64,000 bases of DNA from Biscogniauxia marginata (lineage: Eukaryota; Ascomycota; Sordariomycetes; Xylariales; Xylariaceae): assembly GCA_022695795.1 (NCBI GenBank), contig MU404112.1, forward strand, positions 186,001 through 250,000, given 5' to 3'. The notes below the pieces were generated by a model, which saw only the letters and a program-made list of their open reading frames with translations, was not told the origin of the DNA and made no database searches. The position numbers and the translations under genes were made by a program. Shown one piece after another: positions 11,273-22,364 of the stretch (position 1 is its first letter; every line of letters starts with the position of its first letter).

Positions 11273-12647
11273 ATGTCTTTACCGCACGCTGCCTATGGCC
11301 TGGGCCAGGTGCGATACATCCCTCTCGCATACGAGAACAAAAACAGCGAGGCCACCGCTCGACAGCTTATCCTCGCCCTACGACCCGAATGGTCGAGCCC
11401 AGACTCCAAGCTTGAGTTCGTACGATTCACAGACGGCATCACAAACACCTTACTGAAAGCAGTGAACAAAAAAGAGGGCCTGACCACCGACGAGGTTGAC
11501 AGCGATGCCGTCCTGCTGCGGGCCTACGGTCACGGTACCGACGTTCTGATCGACCGGCACCGCGAGACTCAGAACCACGAGCTGCTTATGAGGCATGGCC
11601 TAGCCCCCGAGCTGCTGGCCCGCTTCAAAAACGGCATGATGTACCGGTTCATTAGTGGTCGGGCCACGCATCCATCCGACCTCCGAACCCCGTCCGTATA
11701 CCTAGCCGTTGCGAAGCGCCTTGCCCAGTGGCACGCGACGGTGCCGTGCATACACGAGACGTACGCTCAGAAGAAAGGCCTGGACGGTGTCACGAACATC
11801 CCTTACGAGGCAGCTATCGACAACGCCGCGCCAGGGAAGCCTCCTCCCAACGTGTGGACGGTCATGCAGAAGTGGATCCTGGCCCTCCCGACGAATACGG
11901 AGGCCGAGCGTACGAGACAGGCAGATCTCCAGAAAGAGCTTACTCGGCTCATCGAGGAATTGAGCCAGCGGCCCGGCCTAGGCAAGAACGGCGTAAGCTA
12001 AGCTACTTTGGCTCGAAAGAGAACCAACCACCCAGATATATTGTTGCCAAGGGACGTGCCCCGTACTGACTATGGACTCTTTTACTCTCGAATAGCTTGT
12101 CTTTGCGCACTGCGACCTACTGAGCGGAAACGTCATCATCCAGCCCAAAGGTCCGGGAACCGAGGCGGGTGATGGCGGCGGCGGCGAGACATCGGTCACC
12201 TTTATCGACTATGAGTACGCGACCCCATCGCCCGCGGCCTTCGACATAGCAAACCACTTCGCGGAATGGGGTGGTTTCGACTGCGACTACAACGTGCTTC
12301 CGACACGCGCACAGCGGCTCGAGTTCATCCGAGAGTACATCAGCACGTACTTTAGCCAAGCCCGAGACCAGGACAGTTCGCGCCCGGACGAGAAGGCGCT
12401 GGATCTGGAGGCTGAGGCGCTGAAGCTGCACGCCGAGGTGGACATGTTCCGCGGCGTCCCGGGCTTCTACTGGGGCATATGGGCTCTGATCCAGGCCACC
12501 ATCTCCACGATAGACTTCGACTACGCCAAGTATGCCGAGATCCGACTCGGCGAGTACTGGGGCTGGAGAGAGGAGGCCAACGGGACGCGCGAGATCGCGG
12601 GCAAGGAGATGACCTTGCGGGAACAGCGATGGGCACAGGAGGAGTGA
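11273..12647 (+). CDS. EKI1: Ethanolamine/choline kinase
   Basis: Two exons, 11273-11992 and 12096-12647 (423 aa), with a 103-nt intron in the catalytic domain. The product phosphorylates ethanolamine (and possibly choline), first step of the CDP-ethanolamine (Kennedy) route to phosphatidylethanolamine in the cytosol. Evidence: N-lobe segment LEFVRFTDGITNTLLK (choline-kinase-type phosphate loop), catalytic loop VFAHCDLLSGNVI with presumed base Asp247 and Asn252, and metal-binding FIDYEYA with Asp278, followed by FDIANHFAEWGGF typical of ethanolamine kinases. The C-terminal helices include FYWGIWALIQATIST. The catalytic loop has Cys where many family members have Asn (HND to HCD). Choline versus ethanolamine preference is judged from overall likeness and is the less certain part. 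Confidence 0.92.
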
Positions 12648-14141
12648 ATTTGGGTAGAATCTCGAATCCCTCCTCCTCCCCCTCTCACTGAGGGGAGTGT
12701 AGGGGTAAGGGGGGGAGACTAGCATCCTTTAGTTGTTGGTGATTGGCCAAGAGGGGTAAGACATTAGAAAAAAGACATGGAGCATGAAGATCGGTCGCGA
12801 CGCTTAGCATTACTCGAAAAGGCAACATAGTAATAATAAAAAGATACCACGTCCTATTCATTAGACAGAACATGTTAGCTAGAGTAAAGGTGTATCTACG
12901 AGCTGCTACGGCTCAGAAAAGCTTGGGACGCTCCGAGTCTAGCCTGGCTCTACTCACAGTTGGCCACGCTCTGTTTTAACTAGATCGTTGGAATCCTGTT
13001 GAGATACGATATGCTACTCAGATAATTGATAATTCTTAGTTGTCCCTATTGGATGTGTGCGTTTTGCCTATCATTCCTATCAAACCTCTAATTATATACT
13101 CACGAGGCTTATTTATATGTTGTTTAATCCACACGAGACTGCTAAAAGGATAAGAAGAAGAAGAAGAGAGAAAAGAAACGAGGCGGAACGATGTAAACTG
13201 GGAATAATATGTACTACGAGCATCAAAAGACGCCGGTGTTTCTGATAGAAAGGGTTAGTTAGGTATTTATATATGAAGGCTCTTTACGCAAACGTGTATG
13301 ATGAGATTAGTAGTGGTGAGCCCTTTCTTTTTTCTTTCCCCCTTTATACCCTTATACACAGACACCATAGCCAGGCTAGATTAGGCGTAAAAAGGCGTAA
13401 TGCATAACCCGACTCCTGCTTCTTTTGTCTATATAGAATAAGGGGTAGTCTCTATTAGTGATGTGGTTCTAGGATGGTTTCCAAGGGGGTGTTGTATCCC
13501 ACCTCCCCTCCCCTCCCCTCCCGCAGCCACGAAGCTCTCTTGTGAGGGGGGAGAGAGGGTAGGTATCGGTCCTCGCGGAGAAGCTGTGCTGCCCGTTCTT
13601 ATAGACCTAGGTGGCTAACCTGATTCCGAGGATGAACCTATATTGGGTAGACGGCGGTGGTGGTGGTGGTGGGAATATCGTGGGGGGCGTAGATCGACGT
13701 ATTTGCGAACTGACGGACTACCCATCCTGTAGTTAGTCAGAAAGGAGGCAGACAATAGCAAGTTAGTCCTGTTGATAATGATGAAAAAGTCGCTGTGGAC
13801 GGCTTTGCGATCGCCAAATTTGTTATTATTTATATACGATAAAGTTAATTTTTTAATTTCTTTTCTTTCTTTTCAGTTTAACTTTTTATCAGCATAATAA
13901 CCTTGAGTTTAGTTCTTAGTTTCGTTGTTTTATTCTTCTTATATTAAGCGTCTTCTAATAATGAGTCGTGCCAGATTTCAAACTACATTGGCTCTCTAGT
14001 TAGCACCTCGTGAAGGACTCCGCCAGTCTCTATAAAAGCTTCAGTTGCTGATTCTTGTTTAAAACATTAGGCTCCTGGAAAGCCCTGCCCCAACTTATGG
14101 GTCACACTGAAGGATCTATAAACCATGGCCGAGTGCTTTGT
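12648..14141. other. Intergenic between convergent genes
   Basis: No gene seen. Holds 3' flanks of the kinase (+) and of the unrecognised minus-strand gene. Notable simple sequence: tandem CCCCT units at about 13501-13521 and a GGT run at about 13653-13670; 13800-13950 is AT-rich. Confidence 0.5.
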
Positions 14142-15442
14142 TTATTTATCTCGATATCGATACAAGTCGAAAGCACAGATCCTCTCCAGTCTCGAGATTG
14201 GCCTCGGATCAGAAAGGAAGGCGTCGTATAGACGCATCGCCGTACGCCACCACTGTCGTTTGCAGGATTCTCCGAGCAGTGTCGCAGCTTCGGCCCTGCA
14301 GCAGACGAGCCGCGTGAGTGTCGCAGGTGAGTCGAGCTGCAGTCTGTTTTCGAGACCTTGATCCAACTCGTAATTACCATGACGGCCTATAGAGTCACAT
14401 ACACGAGCGCGCAGCTGTAGGAAGGAAGTATAGATGGTGTCGGGTGGCGTGCCGGGGTCGGGCAACGGTATGGGCCCGCCAAAGAATGTTTCCAAGGCGT
14501 CGCGACCCTCTTGGCCCTTGTTGTGCCGGATGAGGGCGTGAATGATCTCATAGCCAAGCTCTGCTGTCGTGGGAGCAATGTTCAAACACAAGTTTATGTG
14601 ATAGGAAGCCGGTTTCCTGCTCAAGTAAGTAGCCAGGGCCCGCTGGCTTGGGAGATCAAGAACAGCAGGCCTCGAGGATGAGTCGCTGAGCCGAAGGAGA
14701 AGCTGCAGGTACGGAGAGAGAGAGGTCAACACGACGCAATAAGATGGCATGAGCCGGAAGTCTCACCTTGGCGACGTGGAAGATGAATCTAGCATCAGAG
14801 AGCTGATCGGCTTGCCAGGTTGGCGGCAGCTTATCAGATGCCCAGGCTGCCCCTTTATTGTACGGCAGAAAGAGCGTAGGGCACTCTGCACCATCCGGCA
14901 CGTTCGTGGAGGGCTGCAGGAGCTCGACCTGTTCGGCCAAAACGGGAAACGAGATTCGCTTAGCGTGCAAGAGATGCAGGGCAGCGACGAGGCTCTCTTC
15001 CAGCGTATCGAGATGGCCTAGTTGGATGGGTAGAGGCTCCTGGCGTCCAATACGACGAAGGAAATCGTCGAAAGGGATAGAACGGGCTGCTCTAGGACGG
15101 CGGACCTGAATGTAGCGTTGAGAGTCGGAGTGGTGAACAAGGCGGAGGGTATGATGAGACCGCGCGTTGAGGGTGATTAACAACGACAGTTGGCAGGTGT
15201 AGGCTTCGTAAGAACGGCACTGGATGCAGGTTAAAGGGGTGCGGTTGACAGGACGGGCAGGGAAAACATACTCGTATCGTTATACATCCGCGAGCGCCGC
15301 GAGATTCCAGATTGGCCTTTGCTCGAGGTCGCGGGGGGCGGGGACCCTCACTGCGCGTAGCGACGGCCCTTCTCGAGCAGGAACTGTGCGCTCGGAGTTT
15401 GATTCCGCTGGTCGGTTCATTGAGGACTTGTGAGGAAGTCAT
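14142..15442 (-). CDS. Unrecognised protein, possibly mitochondrial
   Basis: Read on the minus strand as three exons: 15442-15272, 15219-14767, 14702-14142 (394 aa). Introns have GTATGT and GTGAGA donors and CAG acceptors, and the junctions keep frame (CITIRCRSYEAYTC; FIFHVAKLLLRLSD). A fourth intron is possible: a 66-nt in-frame stretch in the last exon (about 14335-14400) begins GTATGT and ends CTGCAG, which would shorten the protein by 22 residues. I know no family for it. The first 57 residues are rich in Arg and Ser with few acids, compatible with a mitochondrial presequence; the rest looks helical and soluble. Its start lies 243 bp from the start of the divergent PD-(D/E)XK-like gene, so the two share a promoter region. 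Confidence 0.7.
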
Positions 15443-15685
15443 ATGAGCGTGGTGTATGAATTTGTTGATATGAAGATAAGATGGGCGCAGTTTAAATGTT
15501 CTGGTTGGTCCCTCTCGTCTGCAGCTTGTAAAGGTGGAGCAGTTGTCAGCTGAAGAGGGGCTTACCTTACGGTTTAGGTAGGTATGTACGGTTTAGATAA
15601 AGCCAGCTGTTTCCGATGACGACATATTTATAGAGTTAGGTACCTACATGCAGTTTAAAGGACGATCAATGCATTCAAAGTTGTT

Positions 15686-17042
15686 ATGGCGGGGTTGTCG
15701 TTATCCTGCTGGCTTCGGTCGGCGCTACCCAATAAACCTTTCATCTACTGCGACCGCACAACACGACAAGGGCCTAGTCGCGACCCCATTTACGCATCGC
15801 TTGTAGAGCCGATCAAGGTCGAACAATGGGACGAGCTCAGCACCCTTCCAGATCTCCAGCATCTCGGCCCTGAGCGAGACCGCCCCCTCGATGACAGCCT
15901 AGCTACCGCTAAGCCGGTTATTCTGGACGTTTTCCGCGTGCTGTCCGTCGAGGCGAACCTCGAGCACTTCCTTAACCAGTCCCTCATTTACTGCGTCAAC
16001 ATAGCACTGCACAACATTTACCAGCCTCCGATTACTATCCTTCCTCAGGTCCCGTTTACAGCCGCGACGCTCCGTGACAATGCCATCCGGTCATGCGAAA
16101 ACTATACACCTGATTATACCGTGTTCAAGGGCTGCATCGAGGCAAACCCCCATCTTTTAGACGACCATCGCGCCAGTCTTGTCGTAGGTGATGTTAAGCT
16201 GCTTGATCCGGATGGGATAAAAGATACCGTCGACCATACGACCTTTCTCACCTGGTCAGCTCTGGGCCAGCTGCTGTGGTATTGCGTTTCCCGCAAAACC
16301 CGCTTAGGCTTTTGCATATCGAACCACGAGCTCGTCCTGATGGAGTTTGTCGTCGGTCGCGAGGACAGCGTTTCGGCACTCGGCGATGCGATAGTGAGAG
16401 CCGAACTCGAATTAAGCAGTCCTGCCCTGGCATTTCCATTCAGGGATCAGGCATCGTTTAATAAACGCAAATACACAAACTCCTCGACATCGGCCTCAAC
16501 CATATCACCCAGTGACCGCCACAAGCAGAAGCGCAACGCCCCTGCCGAGCCCGCGGAAAGTGGTCAATTGCCGACCTCGTCGCCCACGTTGCCCAGCAGC
16601 ATCCCAGAGCAGCCTGACCGCCGATCGACGAGCTCCTCTCCATCCCGACAAGCCCAGAAACCCCAGGAGACCAGCCCTAAAACCCCCGAACCTGAAGCCA
16701 AACACCCAGAATGCTCGAGCTCTTCTTATATACCGTCCTCCCCCGGCGAGATTAGCGCTGAGACTATTAGAGACTTAGCATCTGCCGGGGATGACTTTAC
16801 GGTCCGGTTGTACTCGTTCCCATTCCAGGAACGGGAGCATTTGCCGCTCGCTCTGCTTGGTTTCGTTTCGCTAGCCCAACTTGTGGATGCCAGGGGTAAT
16901 AAGAATATCTCGACCATACCAATCAGTGTTCGGGACTATTTAGTAAGTGAGTAAGTAGTATGTACCCGACTGAGAGGGTGATCAAAGAGGGGATAACTTT
17001 CAGTACTCAATGGACGGGGATGTGAACGCCGTAATTATATAG
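15686..17042 (+). CDS. Fungal PD-(D/E)XK nuclease-like protein
   Basis: Main exon 15686-16942; I favour splicing to a short last exon 17004-17042 (GTAAGT donor, TAAC branch, TTTCAG acceptor), giving 431 aa; unspliced it stops after 422 aa. Residues about 80-225 carry a PD-(D/E)XK-like arrangement: TPDYTVF (Pro142-Asp143), VVGDVKL (Asp169-x-Lys171) between hydrophobic strands, then ALGQLLWYC (Gln195, Tyr199) on the next helix and a hydrophobic strand RLGFCI. This resembles uncharacterised nuclease-fold domains widespread in fungi. Residues about 250-360 are Ser/Pro/Thr-rich and disordered, followed by a folded C-terminal piece. It borders a RIP-degraded AT island, a usual setting for fast-evolving genes. 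Nuclease activity is inference; the family match is from motif order only. Confidence 0.72.
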
Positions 17043-17276
17043 GTTCTTAAGTCTCAAAACGCGTTTTAACATGTTTCATTTTAAATATAAATGTCACAGC
17101 CGTTACAGCTATTATAATAAAAGCTATTCAGATAAATGCGGTACAATGGCTTAAGTTACCACGGTTATCAGTTTAAATACTTCAAAAATGTATGTAGCTC
17201 GCTAGTAATGAGAAATGTTTCTTTCTTCATATAATTCTTTTCTATTTAATGCGAATGCATATGGGGTGTGTATAGA

Positions 17277-17420
17277 TAGTAGTAGGATTATGTGGGGAGA
17301 AGGGAGGAGCCCTGCAAGCCTGCGGCTTGCAAGCTCTATATATAGACCCTTATCTCCCTTATCTAGGCTATTTAGGGCTAGGGCCCCTATATAGATCCGA
17401 AAGACCCTTATAAGCCTGCA
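17277..17420 (+). repeat. Direct repeat, copy 1 (little or no RIP)
   Basis: About 144 bp, still GC-containing, with an internal palindrome GCAAGCC-TGC-GGCTTGC. It aligns along its whole length with 18634-18779, beginning TAGTAGTAGGATTATGTGG here and TAATAGTAAAATTATATAA there. Nearly all differences are C or G here replaced by T or A in the other copy. Confidence 0.85.
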
Positions 17421-18195
17421 TCAAATGCCGGGCGCAAAAAAAGCTGTTACTAACCTTAATAGCCTTCACATAATAAGGTATTTATAATTATATAAAAAGG
17501 TATTAAATTTAATATAAATATATATAAACGGTTTTTAATTTTTATACGATTTATTTTGTTTATATTTAACTTTTAACTTTTTAATTTATTTTTACTTTTA
17601 ATTTAAGCCTTTTTCGTTTATTTTTAATATTTATTAATAAGTTTTTATAAATTAAATAATAATTTATTTTCGTTTATTTATATGTTATTTTCATATTTTT
17701 TATTTAATTAAATATTAAAACTTATTTTTAATATAATTTAAATAATAATTTAAAATAACTTTAATTATATATATATTATTTTTCATTTTTAAATTATTTT
17801 TTATAAAGTTAAAAAGTAATATTTTATAATTAAAATTTTAATAATAAATATATAATAAATATAATATATTTTATAAATTAATAAGTTATATAAATAAATA
17901 AACTAGTTTTTATAATTTTCGTAATTTTAATTATTAAAAAATATTTATATAATATTAAAATTAATTAATAATTATTATTATTTAAATTATCTTTTTTAGT
18001 TTTTTAATACGTAATTTAAGTTAATTATTTTATAAATAATATATTTATTATTATTATTAAAACGCGTAAAATTATATTTATATGTTTTTAAAAAAAAATT
18101 AATTTACTTATTTTAAAACTTAATAATATTAATAAAAACTTAAATAACTTAAATAGTTAAATATTAACAACATTATTTAAAAATAAGTTATTATA

Positions 18196-18633
18196 ACGTA
18201 CTATATAAGCAAGTGGACAAAACAAGCTAGCAAACAAAATGGTTTCTCATATAAAATCGACTTTTTCGAAAATTCATAACTTTACACGTAAAAATCGTAA
18301 AAATCTCGGTCTTTTTTTTTTTTAGTTATATAATTATATAATTTAATTAAAATAGAAATTAAAAAAAATAAAAAGTGAAATATATAAAGAAATACGTAAA
18401 AAGGTTTATACGTTTTATTTTAATTTTAGTTTTTACGCGTTTTCTTTTTATTTTTTTTACTTTTTATTTTTTTAAATTTTTTAAATTAAACTATATAATT
18501 ATATAACTAAAAAAAAAGTTCGAGACTTTTACGATTTTTACCTGTAAAGTTATGAATTTTCGAAAAAGTCGATTTTATATAAGAAACTATTTTGTTCGCG
18601 AGCCTGTTTTATCTACTTACTTATATGGTATGT
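18196..18633. mobile_element. 438-bp fold-back / MITE-like element
   Basis: Two inverted arms of about 205 bp (18196-18402 and 18430-18633) flank a loop of about 27 bp. Outer ends pair as ACGTACTATATAAGCAAGTG against the complement of the right end, with mostly transition differences. The element is flanked by TA on both sides (18194-18195 and 18634-18635), as for Tc1/mariner-type insertions. No coding capacity. Conserved inner block ATCGACTTTTTCGAAAATTC occurs in both arms. Family is not known; the TA duplication is short and so only suggestive. Confidence 0.8.
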
Positions 18634-18779
18634 TAATAGTAAAATTATATAAAAAGAAAAAAGGAGCCTTATAAATCGTAAGCTTATAAGCTTTATATAT
18701 AGACTTTTATTTCCTTTATTTAAATTATTTAAAGTTAAGACTTTTATATAAATTTAAAAGATTTTTTATAAACTTATAT
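18634..18779 (+). repeat. Direct repeat, copy 2 (RIP-mutated)
   Basis: Counterpart of 17277-17420, same orientation, about 1.36 kb downstream. Relative to copy 1 almost every change is C to T or G to A, with one small indel and a three-base difference in the palindrome loop. It begins exactly at the right TA of the fold-back element. The pair could be ends of one degraded element or two insertions of a short repeat. Confidence 0.85.
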
Positions 18780-19077
18780 TATTATTATAATATAAAGATT
18801 ACTTATGTTTTCGCGTTTTAAGTCTTGTTATAATTTATAATAAATATTATAATAAAAATAAGGTAATATAATTATTATATATTTTATTTTATTATTTATT
18901 TATAAAAAACGTTATTATATATATATATATATATTTAAATAAATAAATAAATTTAAATAATTATAATAACTTATTAAAAGCCTTATTTTAAAATGTTAAA
19001 TTAATCAAGAAATAATATTTTAAATTAATGAACTTATTAATATTAAGCTTATAACTTTAATGTTATCGTATCCTTTG

Positions 19078-19257
19078 CTGAGGCTACGGCACGAACATAC
19101 ACTCTACTTCCAGCTTCGGCACCTTAGTGCTGCATGATCATGCGCGAACTTACGCGTGCTTGCCAACGTTGCCTATTTGTTCATAGAGGCTGACGACCGT
19201 ATCCTCAAGCATCTAGAGGGGGACTCCGAGTGGTTGCAACAGCAGCCAGGACAATGA
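19078..19257 (+). pseudogene. Possible degraded coding fragment
   Basis: Just past the AT island the composition returns to normal and one frame reads protein-like text (ANVAYLFIEADDRILKHLEG, residues about 31-50 of the fragment) with one internal stop at 19138 and no start. I recognise no family. It may be the remains of a gene cut by the repeat-rich island, or chance. Confidence 0.3.
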
Positions 19258-20835
19258 GGTCTAATCAGCGGTGAATTCGTGACGAAGCTTGCCTATGAGG
19301 AATACCCAATGACGTCGGCTCCTGGGAAAAATATCATGGCTTATTCTTCCCTTGCCCCCTTTCGCGTTCAACCCGCTAAGTGATGAAAGGTGGCGCCTAG
19401 AGCGGCAGCGGTCGTACCCGGGCAAGCAGATGCAGAGCAGGCTATCATCCATGCAGATCATTAAAGTACAGTCAAGTTCCCCTCGAAGCAGGACGTTGGC
19501 TATACTACTGTTTCGGCACATCTATGTATTATGATGGATGATGCGGAACAATGCCATTCGATTGTGGTGGGAGGCGGAAACTAGGGCCGACGATGGTGGG
19601 TGCTTCTCATAGAGCTGTCTATACTTGAGGATTAACTTCGTATATAGATGGCTTGAGGCAATAGAGCTCGCTTCTCACTAGGTTTCAGTTTATCGGGGGG
19701 ATGAATCCGGGAGTAACCTTGCAAGACTCTTTTTAAGTAGAAATAACTATTTTATATTTCCATCTAGGTATATTATCCAGCGATATACCATCACCTATGG
19801 AAGTTATCGTGACACATAGCTCGGGCTGATATATCTCGAATAGGGGCGAAACCCCCGTTGTTCTCAAGTTGCCGGAGTAGAGAGAGAGAGAGAGAGAGAG
19901 AACAAACCAAAGAGGAATGATTCCTTGCTAATAGTCAGCTACCTTAAGGAGTCTGACACGAATATCGACAGCATACTGCATAACGGTCCTGATGAATAAC
20001 CATGTTAGTCTTATGTGAAAACCAACGATATAAATATAAGTCGGGCTACAATGTTCAAAGATGATTTATTGAATTCAAGGGCAGGCCGTGCCGCTAATGA
20101 CAGTGGCTTACTCTGCAGGAGAAGGATTGAATAGACTCCTAGGTACTGATATGTAACCGAAAAGACGAGTGAGTAATGTGGTTTCTCGAACAAGCACATG
20201 GTCCCGTCTCGGAACCCTAAAAATCTATCTTTCTCTCCAACTTTTTCTCTTTTCCCGTTTTTTCTTTTCCAAAGCTGAGTCTGGCCATTGCGCCCAACCC
20301 AACATTTCAATTCGTCATAAGCGAAAACCTAAGCACCATCGTTGAGATTGCGTCATCTGAATCGTATTCTTTCTCATCCCAGAGAAATCGCCCTGCTAAG
20401 TCAAGACTTCTAGTGTTGCTCTGGCCACCATCACTCCTGTCCCCCTGGGATTCCTGAAAACAACAAGCTCCCGCTTAGATAAGATACGCAAACCGCTTCA
20501 AACCGCCATGCTTGCTCAAAGGGGTATATATGTAGAAGGAGAAAAAACTCGTGTGGCTCGACACGAGTTCGAAGGATATCCGTGAAGCAACTGATTGACA
20601 GAGTAGCCATCAATAAATAGCCACACTAATAAACAATAGATAATAATAAATAGATCGCACATTATATGTAAACAACTACGTCGAAGTTGTTCAGATCCTT
20701 CCAAGGCTGGAGTATGTACTGAATTAGATAAGTTCGTAACTATTGGATCGGAACGATAACCGCGGTGTGAGATATTCAAATCACATGTTGTTAAACCAAC
20801 ACATCTAAGCCACGTTAATTATGCGGTGTTTTGAT
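19258..20835. other. Intergenic
   Basis: No gene seen. Includes a GA-dinucleotide tract at about 19879-19901 and the 3' flank of the SUN-family gene (-). Confidence 0.5.
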
Positions 20836-22364
20836 TTAAAACATGAGGCCGGCGGCCACAAGGGCAACAATGAGGCCAGCAACGGCAGAGCCACCTTGGT
20901 GACTGACAGCACCATCATTCGTATTCGATTCGCTCGAGGCCTCATCATCTGTGCTAGTGGGTGTGGTAGCTGACGTCGGGGTAGCGCTAGGGGCAGACAA
21001 CGAATAACTAGCAGTTCCATTTTGCTGGAAGACTCCACCAACGGAGACCGAGGCGACGGCATAGCCATGGGAACTCGAAGAGTCTAGGCTTGATGACGTT
21101 GGGTAGAAGCTCGAGGAACTAACAATTGCCGACGAGCTCGTTGTTGCGCGGATAGACGAAGATGTTGATGAGCTCGTTGAGGTTGTTGATGTTGATGTTG
21201 ATGTTGTTGCTGGGGTTGATGACGTGCTTGTCGACACTACAGAGCTAGTGCTAGAAGTCGTAGGATATGCGGTCGTGGATGGCTGGGCCTTAGCGCTCGA
21301 AGAGCTTGATGACTCGTCACCGCCTTCAGATCCATCCAGATTGTAGATCACTATGTTAGCCTTCTTGCCGCCAGTGGCAGTGACCACGCAGAAATCCGAA
21401 CCGCCAGCGCCAGTAGCGGTGTCACCGCTGGAGACACCGTTGCCGTCGCAAGAACAAGGCAAGCCATTGCATCCTCCATCGGGACACTCGATCTTCAGGC
21501 CAAAGCTCGGCTTGTCCGAAAAAAGGCTGGAACCTTGCCAGATAGGGTTCAGGCCAAGTTTAACATAGGTCGTGTCACCGACGGTATTTGCGCCAGCAAC
21601 ATAAGGAGCCCAGTTACCCATTGGCTTGGTTTCGTCCCCCCAGTGGCATCCCGTGTCCGAATCAACACCCGGCGGGTTGATGTAGTAGTGGGCAGCGATC
21701 TTGTCCCAGTAATCCTCACCAGGCACAGAGAGCGTCAGAGTGTCGTGGACATCGGCGGGAACAATCACGTCTTCGTTGCCTGGGGTCTGGGTCATGCAGA
21801 AAGAAACGACATCTCCGGCCTTGTTCACAGCGTCCACCTTGCCCGTGCCCTTGACACACCAGGGCTTGCTTTCGAAGGGGACCTCGATCTCGCCGTCGTT
21901 GCAGTAAATACCCCCACACTGTACCGCATTAGCAAGTCGTCACAAATAGGCGCCAGATAGCTACCAACCATAGAATCAGGGTAGGTATAATGAGTGTTCG
22001 GTTTCCACTGGGCCAGCACCTCGCCGGGTGGGCAAGCAAAGGGGCACCAAGTGCCATCGGCGCATTCTTGGTCGGGAGACATAGACCAGCCGCCGTTCAT
22101 ACCACTAGGAGTGATGGCGACAGCGCCCTTATCGCTGGGGAACTTGCACGTGCTACCGCCGCGCGCCTGGAGCTTCTGAGATCTTGGGTTAGAGGTCTCG
22201 TTGGAAGGAGTATGGCCGCGGAACGGGTCCCTCGCCTCGGGATGGAGGTGGTGTCGGTGGAAGTGCTGATGCTGGTGGTGATGTTGCGCGGCAGCTGTGT
22301 ATGGCTGCGCAGCCAGCAGAAGGGCAGCCGACCCAACGGCGGCTTGGATGGTTGTGGTCTTCAT
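20836..22364 (-). CDS. SUN-family (GH132) cell-wall protein
   Basis: Two exons on the minus strand, 22364-21969 and 21918-20836 (492 aa). SUN proteins (SIM1, UTH1, NCA3 and SUN4 in yeast; GH132) act in beta-glucan remodelling and septation. The start chosen gives a signal peptide (MKTTTIQAAVGSAALLLAAQ); an upstream in-frame ATG would add 18 residues and spoil it. A His-rich segment (about 27-45) precedes the SUN domain (about 70-325), which shows the family cysteines and blocks CKFPSDKGAVAITPSGMNGG, CPFACPPGEVLAQW, CGGIYCNDG (across the junction), GLKIECPDGGCNGLPCSCDG and FCVVTATGG. A Ser/Thr-rich stalk (about 335-460) and a hydrophobic tail (AVAGLIVALVAAGLMF) suggest GPI anchoring. The 50-nt intron uses a GTTGGT donor, which is weak, but the frame and the cysteine pattern require it. 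Confidence 0.94.

Larger units (their letters stand above)
17043..19070. other. RIP-type AT-rich island (degraded repeats)
   Basis: About 2 kb of DNA with extremely little G or C, in sharp contrast to both sides. No long open frame. It includes two directly repeated segments and a nested fold-back element (given separately). The composition and the C-to-T/G-to-A relation between the repeat copies point to repeat-induced point mutation of transposon remnants. The AT-richest part starts near 17440. Confidence 0.85.

Noticed and set aside
17440..19060. Centromere or replication-origin-like AT-rich block
   Set aside because: At about 1.6 kb, with repeat copies related by C-to-T changes and a nested fold-back element, degraded transposon DNA is the simpler reading.
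20011..20779. Minus-strand frames of 60-99 codons downstream of the SUN gene
   Set aside because: Short, AT-rich and without splice-supported extension or motif; position fits 3' flanking DNA.
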